A stretch of DNA of 64,000 bases from Ancistrus triradiatus (GCA_025084515.1 JAJAGP010000211.1:526380-590379); one strand, 5' to 3'. Positions 12,401 to 20,945 are shown, counted from the first letter of the stretch. Numbers and translations are program-made. The notes: generated from the sequence alone by a model not told the origin.

Positions 12401-15400
12401 ATGTGAACCAGTTTATATAGCTACAGGTTAGAGACAATATACAGGTAGTGCAGGGACAAACAAAGGAGTACTATTTACAATAGGACAGACACAGACACTT
12501 ACGAATGCCATATAGAGCTTATTACAAATAAGCAGCAGAAAGTCATGCACACAAACACAAGCAATGCACAAGAAAAGTCTCTAAACACATCAACCGAGTT
12601 AGAACAGTCCAAACGCGAGCTAACAAGCAGTGGGAGCTTTCCACTGACATAATGATTACTGTAGCTAATTAATGCTACACCTATGCCTAATTTTATCCTT
12701 AACCTCAGTAACCTAAAGCAAATGTTTTGTGTGTCAGAGATACCACTGAAAAAAGCAAGTGGAACACAGCATCCCTTATGCCTTTTGAATTTATGGAAAC
12801 GCACAACAATGATAGAAAATACAGTAAAATACTCTTACGACTCTGTCTGGGGGAATCCTATAACAAAGAGCATAATATGACAGACATGACACCACTGTTT
12901 GTTTTACAAACAACACGAAAGATCGGCCAGATGACACAGAGTCTCAACAATGATCAGATGAGCATCAAATGGTGCATACCTGTACTCAAAAAATGGAAGG
13001 GAAATGGTACTCTGCAACCCTGAAACACATCCTCACAGCTTCTACAAGTAATGTACAGATGCACATTATTATGGGTGCGGATGCAAAAAGAAGAGAATAT
13101 GGCTGGTTTTCTACACAGGTGCTCCGAACCCCTTAGAATTTCATACATTTTCTGCATAAATATGACTTGAAACATCCTCAGCTTTTCAAACAAGCACTAA
13201 AAGTCTGACCTTCATGGCATGAAAACGGAGATTTCTGATGCATTATAAAACCATCACTATCGATCTAGATCAGGTGTGAAATGCCACAGATCAGATAAAA
13301 GACAGATTTCAACTAGTGGTGAGCAATATGAAGATATTTTATTGTATCATGATAAATTGTGTTATCATGATAGACAATATGCCTTTCTGAGCATATCAAG
13401 CATATCATCAGCGCTCGAACACTGACATTCATTTTTTACATTCTACATTCACAGCATTTAGGAGACACGACTTCCAGAGCAACTTCCAATTGATACAGTC
13501 TTACAATCCAAGCAATTGTGTGACAGTGACAGAGGTGGGATTTGAACCCTGGACGTTCTGGTCCAGAGTCCAGTACCTTAACCGCTAGGCTACCACAGTC
13601 CCACAGTACCACTGACCAACTGGAAGTTTCATCATGAAGGATGCAATTGGTCCTGTTTAACTCTGGGTAGAGCAACACATTATAAAATAAAAATCACTTT
13701 ACTAAGTATGGGATAATATTTTGTTTGCCATCACACACCGTGAAAATGACTTTAAATATTTTCATATCCTCTGGAAATCCCATAAAAATGCCCCAAAGAC
13801 CCAGGGGGCTTTTAAAAATACAATTTTTAGTTTAAAGGTACTTTCAAACAAGAGGTCCTAACTCAATGTGAAAACGAAAAGAAAAATCTCACAAAGGACC
13901 AAAAGTCAAGGTAGTTTCATGGCGTCGGCACAAGAAGAGTACCTTAGTGTGGTCACTATTTTCTTGGCCTGCTCCAACTCCTGTTCTGGGTCTCTAAACC
14001 CTGTGAATGTGTAGTACGTCTTGTCCCATTTAATGGGGCGATAGAAAACAGTTCCACCTTGTTGTGCTGAGTTTTTGTTTTCCGCTCTGGCTTTGAGGAG
14101 TCCCTGCATGTGGTCCACTGACAAGCTACACGAGTTCAAAACATCCACCACTGCACACAGGACATCTTTAGCTTGCAGAGTGAAAGTCACCGAGCGAAAA
14201 CCTGGGAAATGAGGTCAGACACTGTGTGATTCAGTTCAATATGGGATACAAAACAGTGAGGGCAGGGTGGAGCATGCAGTGAAGGCAAATGCCCTGCGAT
14301 AAAACCTGGAACATGCTTCTTCTGACACAAACTTCTAAATGTCTATGAGTAATGATGGTTTATCAGAACGACAGAAGATGATTTTGTATGCTTCCAGAGT
14401 TCTCTCTCACTGCGCCAGACTGTTCCAAGATGCAATCTCACATAATACATGGAACACGTCATACATAATACGTATACAAAAGTTTACAAGGCTGTTACTT
14501 GTCAGTGTAACTATTGTTTAAAACATTACCCGCCCTTGAAGGAACTTGAGCTGTTCTCAAACTGGATCACTCCACTCTGATTGAGGTGTAGCATGAAGGC
14601 TTTCTATTCTGATTGAGCCATTAATCCCACTGTTAACTCATTAGTAGCTAATGAGCTAGCTTACCAAAGCCCCAATCTTTCCAGACTGCCATGTCTCGGT
14701 TTCAGAAGCATAAACCAGGCATTAGTATGCTGCATCATTTCTCACAATAAAGCACAGAGATATGACAACTGATTAGGAAGAAATGAGACTTACCAGAGGG
14801 TAGCAGGTTACTGTCACTATCTGTTTTCTCCTTTGTGTCCCTGACATAGAAAGTGAGCTTTGTAGGTCTAACAGACCGCAAGCCTGGCTTTTGAAGATTC
14901 TCTAGATAGCCATTTAACCGTTTGAGAGAGTTTTCATTCACTTCCTGCAAACCAGAACATAAAAAGAGCACATTGATAGAACAAACGCTGCAGCTCTGTG
15001 AAAAAATAACAGAGACATCAGGCTTTCATCTCTTACCCGTTCTTTTGGATGTTGGCCGAAAAAGTCAGGGTGTACGGCAAAGTAAAAGGGTCGGAGTGCA
15101 TTAACAGTGTCGGCCCCCGACAGAGCTCGCCTTTGAACTATCTGCCTCACGTTGCATCTGCCACCAAGCCTGAGAATGTTACAGAGGACGAAGAATGAGT
15201 AGAGATCATTTATGTTCACCAAATCAGGCATTCGAGGGTATGTTAAGTGAAGCCGCATTAACAAAAGTTTAAAGAATGTACTTTAAGAATCAAATGCATT
15301 TTAGTTTATAACTTGCAGCCATTTAAAGCAGGTAATTCATACTATTTATTATTTCTTAGACGCTTACCCACCTCATGAGTAGCAAAGAAATCAGAGACAT
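214..15400 (-). CDS. tcaim: TCAIM, mitochondrial J-domain-type protein (10 coding exons, spliced)
   Basis: I recognise this gene by close similarity to vertebrate TCAIM, a mitochondrial protein reported to restrain T-cell activation and more recently described as a DNAJC-type co-chaperone that lowers 2-oxoglutarate dehydrogenase; these roles come from the literature, not from this sequence. The coding exons are 15372-15400, 15037-15169, 14794-14944, 13943-14201, 10901-11023, 10659-10756, 10111-10202, 6634-6866, 2409-2540 and 214-473. All junctions are GT-AG and the phases fit together. The conceptual protein is about 502 residues (human about 496). Residues 1-27 are basic with no acidic residue, like a mitochondrial presequence. 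HPD lies at residues 43-45, the J-domain hallmark. The rest matches the TCAIM-specific domains (Pfam DUF4460/DUF4461 from memory). One extra A at about codon 438 breaks the frame in the last exon. Small introns (92 and 144 bp) alternate with transposon-filled ones. Confidence 0.93.
770..960 (+). repeat. Fish interspersed repeat fragment (SINE-like)
   Basis: It contains the widespread module CCCTGCGATGGACTGG followed by a decayed continuation, preceded by a box-B-like GTTTGAGTTCC. It lies in the last TCAIM intron. I recognise the family type but cannot name it. Confidence 0.5.
979..2350 (-). mobile_element. Tc1-like transposon with long terminal inverted repeats (copy A)
   Basis: Both ends carry the same roughly 180-bp block in opposite orientation (GGCCTGAAATGCAGGAATGG-type at the left, its counterpart at 2190-2345). 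Between them, on the minus strand, are broken pieces of a Tc1/mariner transposase, including the region equivalent to the LWTKDEKDHP and SVMVWG motifs and, near 1930-1970, the N-terminal helix-turn-helix segment. Frameshifts and stops are numerous. It sits wholly in the last TCAIM intron, beside exon 9. The same family recurs at 8.6-10.0 kb and 31.7-33.3 kb. Confidence 0.8.
2409..2540 (-). CDS. tcaim: TCAIM coding exon 9
   Basis: The acceptor is TTTACTGTAG. It encodes SDRSTPSLHEMGHFTIPTMC and a basic helical tail. The donor is CA|GTCAGT at 2408 (phase 2). An alternative six bases away, TCA|GTGTAT with acceptor TTAG at 476, would also keep frame. A Tc1-type inverted repeat starts about 60 bases beyond the donor. 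Confidence 0.88.
2690..3418. mobile_element. Non-autonomous DNA element rich in CGATACC motifs
   Basis: The left part (2705-2775) repeats CCGATACC/GAGTACCGATACC several times. The right end (3378-3410) reads CACCGATACT...GTATCGGTGCAACACTA. This resembles hAT-type non-autonomous elements of fish. A decayed copy of another repeat (2815-2960, GCACCTCGTCTAGGGTTATG) lies inside it. The ends are uncertain. Confidence 0.45.
3435..4452 (+). mobile_element. Internally deleted hAT transposon with perfect 8-bp target duplication
   Basis: The terminal inverted repeats are TAGGGCTGCAACAACGAAT at the left and, on the opposite strand, TAAGGCTGCAACTAACGATT at the right. The flanks are identical, GTATGCAT at 3427-3434 and 4453-4460, the 8-bp duplication expected for hAT. 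The inside encodes remnants of a BED-type zinc finger and a hAT C-terminal dimerisation domain. The rest of the transposase is missing. It inserted in TCAIM intron 8. Confidence 0.93.
3915..4199 (+). pseudogene. hAT transposase C-terminal fragment
   Basis: The 94-residue open frame contains RYPILARLAKSYLCIPCTSA followed by ERLFSAAGNIVSKKR, the conserved hAT dimerisation region. Upstream (about 3760-3840) a Cys-x2-Cys...WHGST stretch is a BED finger remnant in another frame. The catalytic middle is deleted, so the product cannot be an active transposase. Confidence 0.85.
4700..4960 (-). repeat. Unclassified repeat, inverted partner of 12350-12610
   Basis: On the minus strand this block aligns by eye with 12350-12610 on the plus strand. 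Shared pieces include ATATAAACTGGTTCACATTC, GTAAGTRTMTGTG and TTTGTTTGTCCC. I cannot assign a transposon family with confidence. Confidence 0.65.
4996..5190 (+). repeat. tRNA-derived SINE (copy 1)
   Basis: The head is tRNA-like, with box A TAGCCTAGCGGTTAAGG and box B GGTTCAAATCCC. The body is GTCGCTCTGGATAAGGGCG and the tail CTGTAAATGTAAATG. Six copies of this family occur in the window. This one is in TCAIM intron 8, opposite to the gene. Confidence 0.9.
5191..5898. other. Intronic sequence, nothing recognised
   Basis: AT-rich TCAIM intron 8 sequence. I see no coding exon, repeat family or RNA gene in it. Confidence 0.5.
5899..6382. mobile_element. Tc1/mariner-type MITE with ACACTATATAGACAAA ends
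   Basis: It starts with ACACTATATAGACAAA and ends with the complement TTTTGTCTATATAGTGT. The body holds pieces known from fish Tc1-related elements (CTTCTAAGAGGGCTTTCC, GATTTTGGAACATGACTATG). There is no coding frame. Confidence 0.75.
6634..6866 (-). CDS. tcaim: TCAIM coding exon 8
   Basis: The acceptor is TTTGTGCAG and the donor GTAAGA (phase 2). It encodes LFERLPSY, LLGGIQV and the HPRSLQGL segment, all conserved in TCAIM. The flanking introns are large and hold most of the Tc1 elements. Confidence 0.93.
6943..8494 (+). mobile_element. Near full-length Tc1 transposon (copy E)
   Basis: It begins CAGTGGGGCAAAAAAGTATT right after a TA (6941-6942) and ends GACCCACTG right before a TA (8495-8496), the TA duplication of Tc1/mariner. 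The terminal inverted repeats are about 200 bp. It lies in TCAIM intron 7. Two further copies of this family are at 21.3 and 27.9 kb. Confidence 0.95.
7284..8273 (+). pseudogene. Tc1 transposase, inactivated
   Basis: Helix-turn-helix regions are visible (KDTRKKIVDLHQAGK, STVGAIVRKWKTY), then the DDE core: HGGGNLMHWGCFSAKG, FQHDNDPKHTA with the second catalytic Asp, and a Pro-Asp-Leu...ENLWRELK segment with the last acidic residue. The normal start codon is lost, TGA interrupts at about 7454, a frame change occurs near 7610-7700, and TAG stops the frame at 8077-8079. The longest open piece is 7495-8079. Confidence 0.9.
8600..10023 (+). mobile_element. Tc1-like transposon of the copy-A family (copy B), interrupted
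   Basis: Transposase pieces are on the plus strand: LWTKDEKDHPNSYQQQVQKAG with SIMVWGGVSA, FQQDNAKPHYKAWL-like sequence with deletions, and ENMWRILKQKMRQPRPHTV. The terminal block GGAACGTGTTGCAGCCTGAAATG is at about 9350, and its continuation is at 9885-10023. About 490 bases between (9390-9880) do not belong to the family and may be a later insertion. The copy is coding-dead and lies in TCAIM intron 7. Confidence 0.8.
10111..10202 (-). CDS. tcaim: TCAIM coding exon 7
   Basis: The acceptor is CCACACAG and the donor GTAATG (phase 0). It encodes the family signature GHVMLGTMDVHHQWTK, nearly identical to the mammalian protein. Confidence 0.93.
10215..10600 (+). mobile_element. Tc1-like transposase relic
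   Basis: TCAIM intron 6 contains translated pieces resembling a Tc1-type DDE domain: GGGSVIL, VMFCWETLGTGMCVDVNL, with stops. No inverted repeats are visible. Only this relic fills the intron. Confidence 0.55.
10659..10756 (-). CDS. tcaim: TCAIM coding exon 6
   Basis: The acceptor is TCCTGCAG and the donor GTAGTG (phase 1). It encodes the conserved RWQRSWGVTHRHSQLQSL block. It is separated from exon 5 by a 144-bp intron. Confidence 0.92.
10901..11023 (-). CDS. tcaim: TCAIM coding exon 5
   Basis: The acceptor is TGTTGCAG and the donor GTCAGC (phase 2). It encodes a charged, Lys/Arg/Glu-rich helical segment (ELKRLKRELIEKLGVLDI) that matches the family and suggests a coiled coil. Confidence 0.9.
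11024..12340. other. tcaim: TCAIM intron 4, upper part
   Basis: It has no coding exon. A segment at 12090-12140 (CTGTATGATGTAATTTATAATTCTTAG) resembles 4495-4520, linking it to the unclassified repeat pair. The stretch 11370-11560 has repeated CAGTGACC/CACCGG words but no clear structure. Confidence 0.45.
12350..12610 (+). repeat. Unclassified repeat, inverted partner of 4700-4960
   Basis: It aligns in reverse complement with 4700-4960. The plus strand has a Ser/Glu/Asp-rich reading (DESSSECEPVYIATG) before a stop, reminiscent of the acidic N-terminus of some transposases. That is too little to name a family. Confidence 0.6.
12631..12730 (+). repeat. MITE fragment of the TTGTGGGGAC family
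   Basis: It shares CATAATGATTACTGTAGCTAATTAATGC and AACCTCAGTAACCTAAAGCAAAT-like sequence with the copies at 36494-36681 and 45378-45500. Here no CA microsatellite is attached. Confidence 0.6.
13340..13380. repeat. Short TATCATGATA palindromes
   Basis: GTATCATGATAAATTGTG is followed by TTATCATGATAG: two near-identical palindromes a dozen bases apart, probably the tip of an AT-rich MITE in TCAIM intron 4. Confidence 0.4.
13438..13602 (-). repeat. tRNA-derived SINE (copy 2)
   Basis: Same family as 4996-5190, reversed. The box-B complement GGGATTTGAACCC and box-A complement CCTTAACCGCTAGGCTACC are intact. The central region is shortened relative to other copies. It lies in TCAIM intron 4, in the sense orientation of the gene. 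Confidence 0.88.
13943..14201 (-). CDS. tcaim: TCAIM coding exon 4
   Basis: The acceptor is TTCCCAG and the donor GTACTC (phase 2). It encodes the conserved LNSCSLSVDHMQ and RPIKWDKTYYTFTGF blocks found in mammalian TCAIM, with a Gln/Asn-rich variable insert between them. Confidence 0.92.
14794..14944 (-). CDS. tcaim: TCAIM coding exon 3
   Basis: The acceptor is TTTGCAG and the donor GTAAGT (phase 1). It encodes the conserved segment NENSLKRLNGYLENLQKPG, followed by a beta-like stretch LTFYVRDT and a variable linker. This corresponds to the helix after the HPD loop in the J-like region. Only a 92-bp intron separates it from exon 2. Confidence 0.92.
15037..15169 (-). CDS. tcaim: TCAIM coding exon 2, presequence end and HPD motif
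   Basis: The acceptor has a long pyrimidine tract ending CTCAG, and the donor is GTAAGA with phase 0. The exon encodes the arginine-rich end of the leader, then the conserved block ALSGADTVNALRPFYFAVHP with the HPD tripeptide (residues 43-45), which is almost identical to mammalian TCAIM. Confidence 0.92.
15372..15400 (-). CDS. tcaim: TCAIM coding exon 1 (start codon)
   Basis: The ATG is at 15400-15398. It encodes nine residues rich in L, I and M plus two bases of an Arg codon. The donor AG|GTGGGT at 15371 gives phase 2, which joins in frame to exon 2. A stronger-looking GTAAGC four bases downstream would give the wrong phase. An acceptor ending in TTTTTCAG at about 15440 suggests the exon starts at 15439 with a short 5' UTR. 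Confidence 0.7.
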
Positions 15401-15439
15401 GACGTTAGCTATTGTTGGAGTCCAGCTCTAAAAGCTATC
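15401..15439 (-). other. tcaim: Probable TCAIM 5' UTR part of the first coding exon
   Basis: On the minus strand TTGTTTTTCAG ends at 15440, directly upstream of 39 bases leading to the ATG. This implies at least one non-coding first exon further right. Confidence 0.5.
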
Positions 15440-16440
15440 CTGAAAAACAAAATGCATAAATGAAAATGTAACTCAATTTCACTCTTGTCTTGTAGGCTAC
15501 AGTGTTAGCTTACATTCCCTATTTTATTATACTCTTCACAATACTACATTTTCTCTAAAATTATGGATTTTAGAGAACATAGTAAATTAGGGTACATATT
15601 ATATTATTCAAATATGTTCTCTCTGTTAATAATTATTTAGCATATGTTTATTTGAACGGTTACTATAATCTTATTACTTAGGTAACTTAGTTTAATTCTT
15701 ACATACATCATCTAAGCCACCCAAGGTTGTCAGGTCCCTTGTTAAGTCTTGGTTCGTCCAAGGTGTCTACTTTATAACGTTTAGGGAGTATTTCCTTGCC
15801 ACTGTCACCGTAGGATTGCTCAGTGTGTGACTAAGCTTAGATAATACAAGAATAACAGAAAATGTAATGATGCTTTGAGACAATGCTCCAATGTAAAACA
15901 GTGCTATAGAAATAAATCTGACTTTGACTCTGACTTATGGTTAGTGCTGTCTGACACAATTCAGCCAGCTGAACAACTCCACTTTACAATCAACAGAAAA
16001 AACCTCTACTAATTGTATTATGGCTGCATTATCTGATGTTACCAATGTCAGACCAGTGATGGGTAATCTAGAACTCTTCACATCACATTAAGTATGCCAA
16101 CTCTCTTACATTAACATCCAAGATCTGTTACACAGTACGCATGCAGTAACATACATACAAGCATTATAATCCTATCTTCCACATATACAAATCTTAGTAA
16201 CATTAACTGAGTGGTAAGCTTCTATGGGTTTAATATAAACACAGGTTATGAACTGTACACCATCGAACATTTATACTAAGTGCAAAGTCCAAGTAACAAA
16301 CCCATAATCCACACATGCTTGTTAAATAGATCAGTCAATATCCTTGAGCATTAATCTGGAGTTGATCCTCCTATGATACTGTACCAACCTTTTCTCTTCC
16401 AGGAATGCCTTGCACTAGATTTACTAATAAATTCAAAGTC
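15440..16440. other. AT-rich upstream sequence with one repeat relic
   Basis: No exon is recognised. 15700-15940 is a decayed copy of a fish repeat (GGGAGTATTTCCTTGCCACTG ... GATGCTTTGAGACAATG ... AAATCTGACTTTGAC) also present at 60.73-61.18 kb. The rest appears unique. Confidence 0.5.
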
Positions 16441-16479
16441 ATATGCAGAAGAGCATCTCTGAACACACAACACATCAAA

Positions 16480-17115
16480 CCTTCAAGCAGATGGGCTACA
16501 GCAGCAGAAGACCACATCGGGTGCCACTCCTGTCAGTTAAGAATAGGCAACTGAAGCTACAATCACACAGGCTCACCAAAACTGGACAACAGAACATTGG
16601 AAAAAACATTGCCTGATCTGATGAGTCTCGATTTCTACCACAACATTCGGACTGTAGGGTCCAAATTTGGTGGTCCATGGATCCTTCCTGCTTTGTATCA
16701 CGGTTCAGGTTCTTGGTGGTGATGTACTGGTGTGGGGGATTATTTTCTTGGCACACGTTGGGCCCCTTAATAACAATTCATATTTTAAAACACAACAGCC
16801 TACCTGAGTATTATTGCTGACCATGTCCATCCCTAAATGACCACAGTGTACCACCTGCTGATGGCTACTTCCAGTTGTATAATATGCAATATCAAATCAT
16901 CTTAAACTGGTTTCTTGAACACAACACAATGAATTCACTGTGCTCAACTGGTCTACACAGTCACTAGATCTCAATCCAATAGCACCAATGGGATGCAGTG
17001 GAACAGGAGATTTACAATCATGGATGTGTAGCCGACAAATCTTCAGCAAAACTGAGTGACGCAATCATGTTAATATGGACCAAAATCTCTGAGGAATGTT
17101 TCCAGTACCTTTCTG
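16480..17115 (+). mobile_element. Decayed Tc1/mariner-like transposon
   Basis: It contains ordered remnants of a common fish Tc1-like transposase gene: GACCATGTCCATCCC, ACAGTCACTAGATCTCAATC (Pro-Asp-Leu-Asn motif region), ATATGGACCAAAATCTCTGA and GGAATGTTTCCAGTACCTT. No frame longer than a few dozen codons survives and the ends are lost. Confidence 0.75.
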
Positions 17116-17364
17116 AAACTATGTTTATCTTCATTCAATAACAGATAGCAGCTACAAACAAACACAGAGCAATAAACAGATTGTACGGCTTCAGTTGTTA
17201 GGCAATACCCTTCCAAAGATGATAACATGTGCAGTTACTTTCTTCCACATCAAACTCGAGAGGTTCATTATGGTTTGTTTTGTTTGGTTTATTTAACATC
17301 ACATCAGCATACTTATCTTGACAGAAACAAGGTTACACCGATACCTTTCATCAATACAACTTCA

Positions 17365-17583
17365 ATATCAAACACAGTCGTGGGCAATTTAGCATCTCCA
17401 GTTCAACTAGTTTCCTCCATGGCTGTGGGAGGATACCGGGGCACCCGGAGAAACAGTCACACATTTGGGAAGGACATGCAGACTCCACACAGAAAGGGCC
17501 CAGGCTGCTCCACCTGGGATTGAACCCAGGACCTTCTTGTTGTGAGGCAACAATGCTACCCACCGAGTCACTGCACCACCGTG
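17365..17583 (-). repeat. tRNA-like SINE, second family
   Basis: On the minus strand it starts GGTGGTGCAGTGACTCGG, with box B GGGTTCAATCCC. It continues with GTGTGGAGTCTGCATGTCC and CGGGTGCCCCGGTATCC. This is a very common fish repeat head, different from the six-copy SINE family. Confidence 0.7.
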
Positions 17584-17589
17584 ATAGAT

Positions 17590-18400
17590 TCATTAAAATT
17601 TTAGTATGTATTACACATTTTTCACATTGAAATGATGGTGTAAAGCTCAAACTACTAAAAGTGTCCAAGACCAAAATTCCTCCTGCAGCAGATTTTACAA
17701 TATGCTGTTCTCCACTCCCCTTGATGCTTGGCATTACTCATGGTGATTTCAGGATTGGGTGCAGCTACCTAGCCAGGAAAACCCAATCCATGAAGCTTGG
17801 CAAATACTTGTGCTAATGTCACTTCCACATACAGTCTGGCGTTCAGTGGGAGTGTTTAAAAAGAGGGACAGACAAATAGTATACATTACTTTTACACCAC
17901 CATGTAAGCTTTTTGTGGCCTACCCCTTCATGCTAGGGCTGTCCTCTCCATAATATCAACACTACAATTTAAGAAATTGTTTTTTTTGTTAAGCTAACAG
18001 CCTTGGAAGTACCTAAGCTCTTCCTTATGACCCATTCTCAAGCCACTGTTTGTTTACTGCGTGGGTGTAGGATTGATATTATGTAGTGTACCTGTTATGC
18101 AGCAAGTGTAGCTCTAACAGCCGAACCAACCAACTAGGACAGGCTACATACATATATATTCGCAATGCTCTATTCAGGTAATACGGTAGACAGGTGTGAA
18201 AAGAACAAGTTACATTACATGCCGTTATAAAGAGACCAATGAGCATGTCCCAATAAAGGGTACAGGGTTTCAAGAAACGAGGGTTTGTAGAAGCTATAGA
18301 ACGAAATGTCCTTACAGCGATAGATTAAACTACACTTGTAATTTCGGTTGCACTGTTGGTTAATTTACTTCGATGAAGTTTAAAAAGTGAATATGTATCT
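17590..18400. other. Unique sequence, nothing recognised
   Basis: I see no supported exon or repeat family here. It probably lies in the first, non-coding-exon intron of TCAIM if the promoter is near 18.6 kb. Confidence 0.4.
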
Positions 18401-18680
18401 AGGTGAACGTTGCCTACGTTGCAAGGACACTTGGCCACCGCGGAGACTTTGATTTATGTTTAATTTTCGCTGCGTATTCTCGTCTTCACCTTTTAGTTGT
18501 TAGAAACAAAATGTTATACGTACATTTTCAACTTCGAGGAAGCAAAAGCATATTCGTTCAGCTACACATTCCGCTCTGAACGTAAAGTCTCCTGAGCGCA
18601 GATGGCGGCGCGTTAACGTTTTGAGTCAGTAAGGGAGCGTCTAAAAAGTTCAGGACGACATGTTCGGGGGAAGGGGTCAC
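18400..18680 (-). promoter_or_regulatory. tcaim: Candidate TCAIM promoter (CpG-richer block with YY1-like site)
   Basis: This stretch has clearly more CpG dinucleotides than its surroundings. At 18600-18610 it has AGATGGCGGCG, the form of a YY1 site often found at housekeeping promoters. It lies 3.2 kb upstream of the TCAIM start codon. No TATA box or defined first exon could be fixed. It could equally serve a plus-strand transcript. Confidence 0.25.
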
Positions 18681-18902
18681 AAACAATTACGTTTGTTTGT
18701 TTTTTGTTTTATTTAACGTCGTTTCGGCATCAATGTCTATTCGCGACGGGAGTGAGGTTATGCCTGTCACCTCACAGCTTCAAGTTTGCATATTCTCCCA
18801 AGTTCTGCGTTGGACATTGTCAGTTTGGTCAGAAGGTCTGTGAGTGTGTGTAGTATATGACTCGTGCCTTGTGCTTAGACCCCGGCTTCCCCGGCTACTT
18901 TG

Positions 18903-19810
18903 AACTGGATTAAGGCCCTGTCCACATTTTTAAAAACATAGCTTTTTCTATGCGTTTTGACCGTTCGTCCACACGAAAACGGACTTTTTGGAAAACTCCT
19001 TCCAGGCTGAAGATTTTCAGAAACTCCGTTTTCAGCGTTGTCGTGTGGACTGGGAAAACCCAGTTTTTTTTGCTTGTAACGCATTTTTTTTGCGGCGTTA
19101 TCTCCTTTCTTTACATGAGGCGATTTTGTGCAATAGCGGACGTAGCCAAAATAGTGCCAGCTGCTGACCGAACTTGTTACAAATCTACAAATAAATTTAC
19201 AATTATAACTTTTTCATTACACTGAAGAACAGAGGCATCAGAATGCGCTACGGAGGTCACTACTATTCCTTAGTGATGTGTCGGTCGCGACCGATCCGGC
19301 TCTAAGAGTCGGCTCTTTGAAATGAACGACGGGAGCCGGTTTTTCCTGATTTGTGAGCCGATTTATATATTTTTTTATTTATTGTACATGTGGACAATAT
19401 TGTACATTCCGACACATTGCTGCTTATTGCACTTCTTGTTAGATGTTAAACTACATTTCGTTGCGTTGTACTTGTACATGTGTAATGACAATACAGTTGA
19501 ATCTAATCTAAAAAATATATATACATTATATATCAGACCTCTCGTTAGTGGGACAGCTTTGAAAACGAAGTGGTTGTTGAAGAAAAATGGCGAGAAAATG
19601 TTCGTATGCATAGGACGTCGCTGTTGTCGTTGAGTGAGCTGCTTCGCCGGCATATAGGACAGCGACTTTGTGCGTTTTTGCGTTTTCATGTGGACGAAGT
19701 TTTTTGTTTAAACAGTGCTTGTGTGGACGCGATGTTTTTTATAAACGAATTTGAAAACCCCCGTTTTAGAAAATACCCGTGTACGTGTGGACATAGCCAT
19801 AGCCTAAGGG
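18903..19810. mobile_element. DNA transposon with GTCCACA-type ends, split by an insertion
   Basis: The left end is TAAGGCCCTGTCCACA, and the right end on the opposite strand is CTTAGGCTATGGCTATGTCCACA. Both halves repeat GTCCACACGAAAACGG/CGTGTGGAC words internally. The middle (about 19263-19540) belongs to other repeats. The family is unknown to me and it has no coding capacity. Confidence 0.55.
19263..19540 (+). repeat. Insertion: GAGCCGGCTC-type hAT end plus LINE-type 3' tail
   Basis: It begins TTAGTGATGTGTCGGTCGCG with CGGCTCTAAGAGTCGGCTC, typical of hAT-like ends in fish. It continues with CTACATTTCGTTGCGTTG and ACAATACAGTTGAATCTAATC, the usual 3' tail of a fish LINE/SINE. Confidence 0.5.
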
Positions 19811-20470
19811 GGTATGAAAATAAGTGGATGAATGAATGTAGTTACATCTGTGCTTAAAGCTGTCTGTGTAAACGGTTGACACTAACAACTCTAGCATCCT
19901 CCATCATCCATACACGTTATTTCATGAATAATATACAGAAATGCAACTTCCAAATGCTTAATTTATCTTAGCATTACATGTCATCTACATCCGTGTTTCA
20001 CACATAGTCGTTCGTTAACCGTAGTGTGTCGTTCGTTTACAAACGAGTCGGTTCTTGAAGTTTTCTATTTGAACGTTGTGCACCGTCCAATATTTCCCCA
20101 AAGTATTAATTACACAATTATGTGAAGTGAACGCAGTGAATTTTTATCCACACCGGACCTTAACTCCATTTACTAATACTCAGTCATATTAATTACTAGC
20201 AAGGATTATGAGAATTTGATTAGTCCAGCGCCACTGTGTAGCTTCATGTCTGATTCGGCCCAACACAATTACTTGGAGGGTGAGGAGGAGCCCTCCGTGA
20301 GTTTTTGGTAAAATATTGACATCTAGTGGTTAAAATAGGAAACAGCTTACGGGTTAAATCGAAAATAGAATTCGCTACCTGACACTGTACTAAGCACAGT
20401 AGTGTCTTGCATTATCTTTCTCACAAGCCCATTATAAAACTCAACTGTTTTTTAAAAGATATTTTCTACA
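19811..20470. other. Unique sequence with a short GTCGTTCG repeat
   Basis: No exon is recognised. 19995-20065 carries TCGTTCGTT...GTCGTTCGTTTACAAACGAGTCGGTTCTT, a likely hAT end remnant. Confidence 0.4.
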
Positions 20471-20474
20471 CGGA

Positions 20475-20930
20475 TACACTCACCGAACATTTTATTCGGC
20501 ACACCCTTTTTACACACTCATTGTCCATTTTATCAGTTCCACTTATATATGCACGTTGTAGTTCTACAATTACAGACTGTAGTCCATCTGTTTCTCTGCA
20601 TACGTTGTTAGTCTCCTTTACTCTGTTCTTTAATGGTCAGGACCCCCACAGATCAAGTACTATTTGGATGGATTCTCAGCACTGCAGTGACACTGACGTG
20701 GTGGTGGACTGACAGTGTATGTTTTTCTGTCATGAGTGGATCAGACACAGCAGTGCTGATGGAGTTTTTAAACACTTCACTGTTGGATGGAAAATAGTCC
20801 ACTAAACCAAAATGTCCAGCCACCAGCATCCTGTGAGCACTGATGAATAATTAGTGGATGACTAACAGAAACTGAGCAATAACAGATGAGCTACTGTCTC
20901 TGATTTTACATCTACAAGTTGGAGTACATA
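20475..20930 (+). mobile_element. Half of a foldback DNA element
   Basis: It starts CACCGAACATTTTATTCGGCACACC and follows the left arm of the element at 58355-59158 (CTGTTCTTTAATGGTCAGGA, ACTGCAGTGACACTGACG), then degenerates. The opposite arm is not recognisable. Confidence 0.65.
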
Positions 20931-20945
20931 CCCAGCTATCACTGC

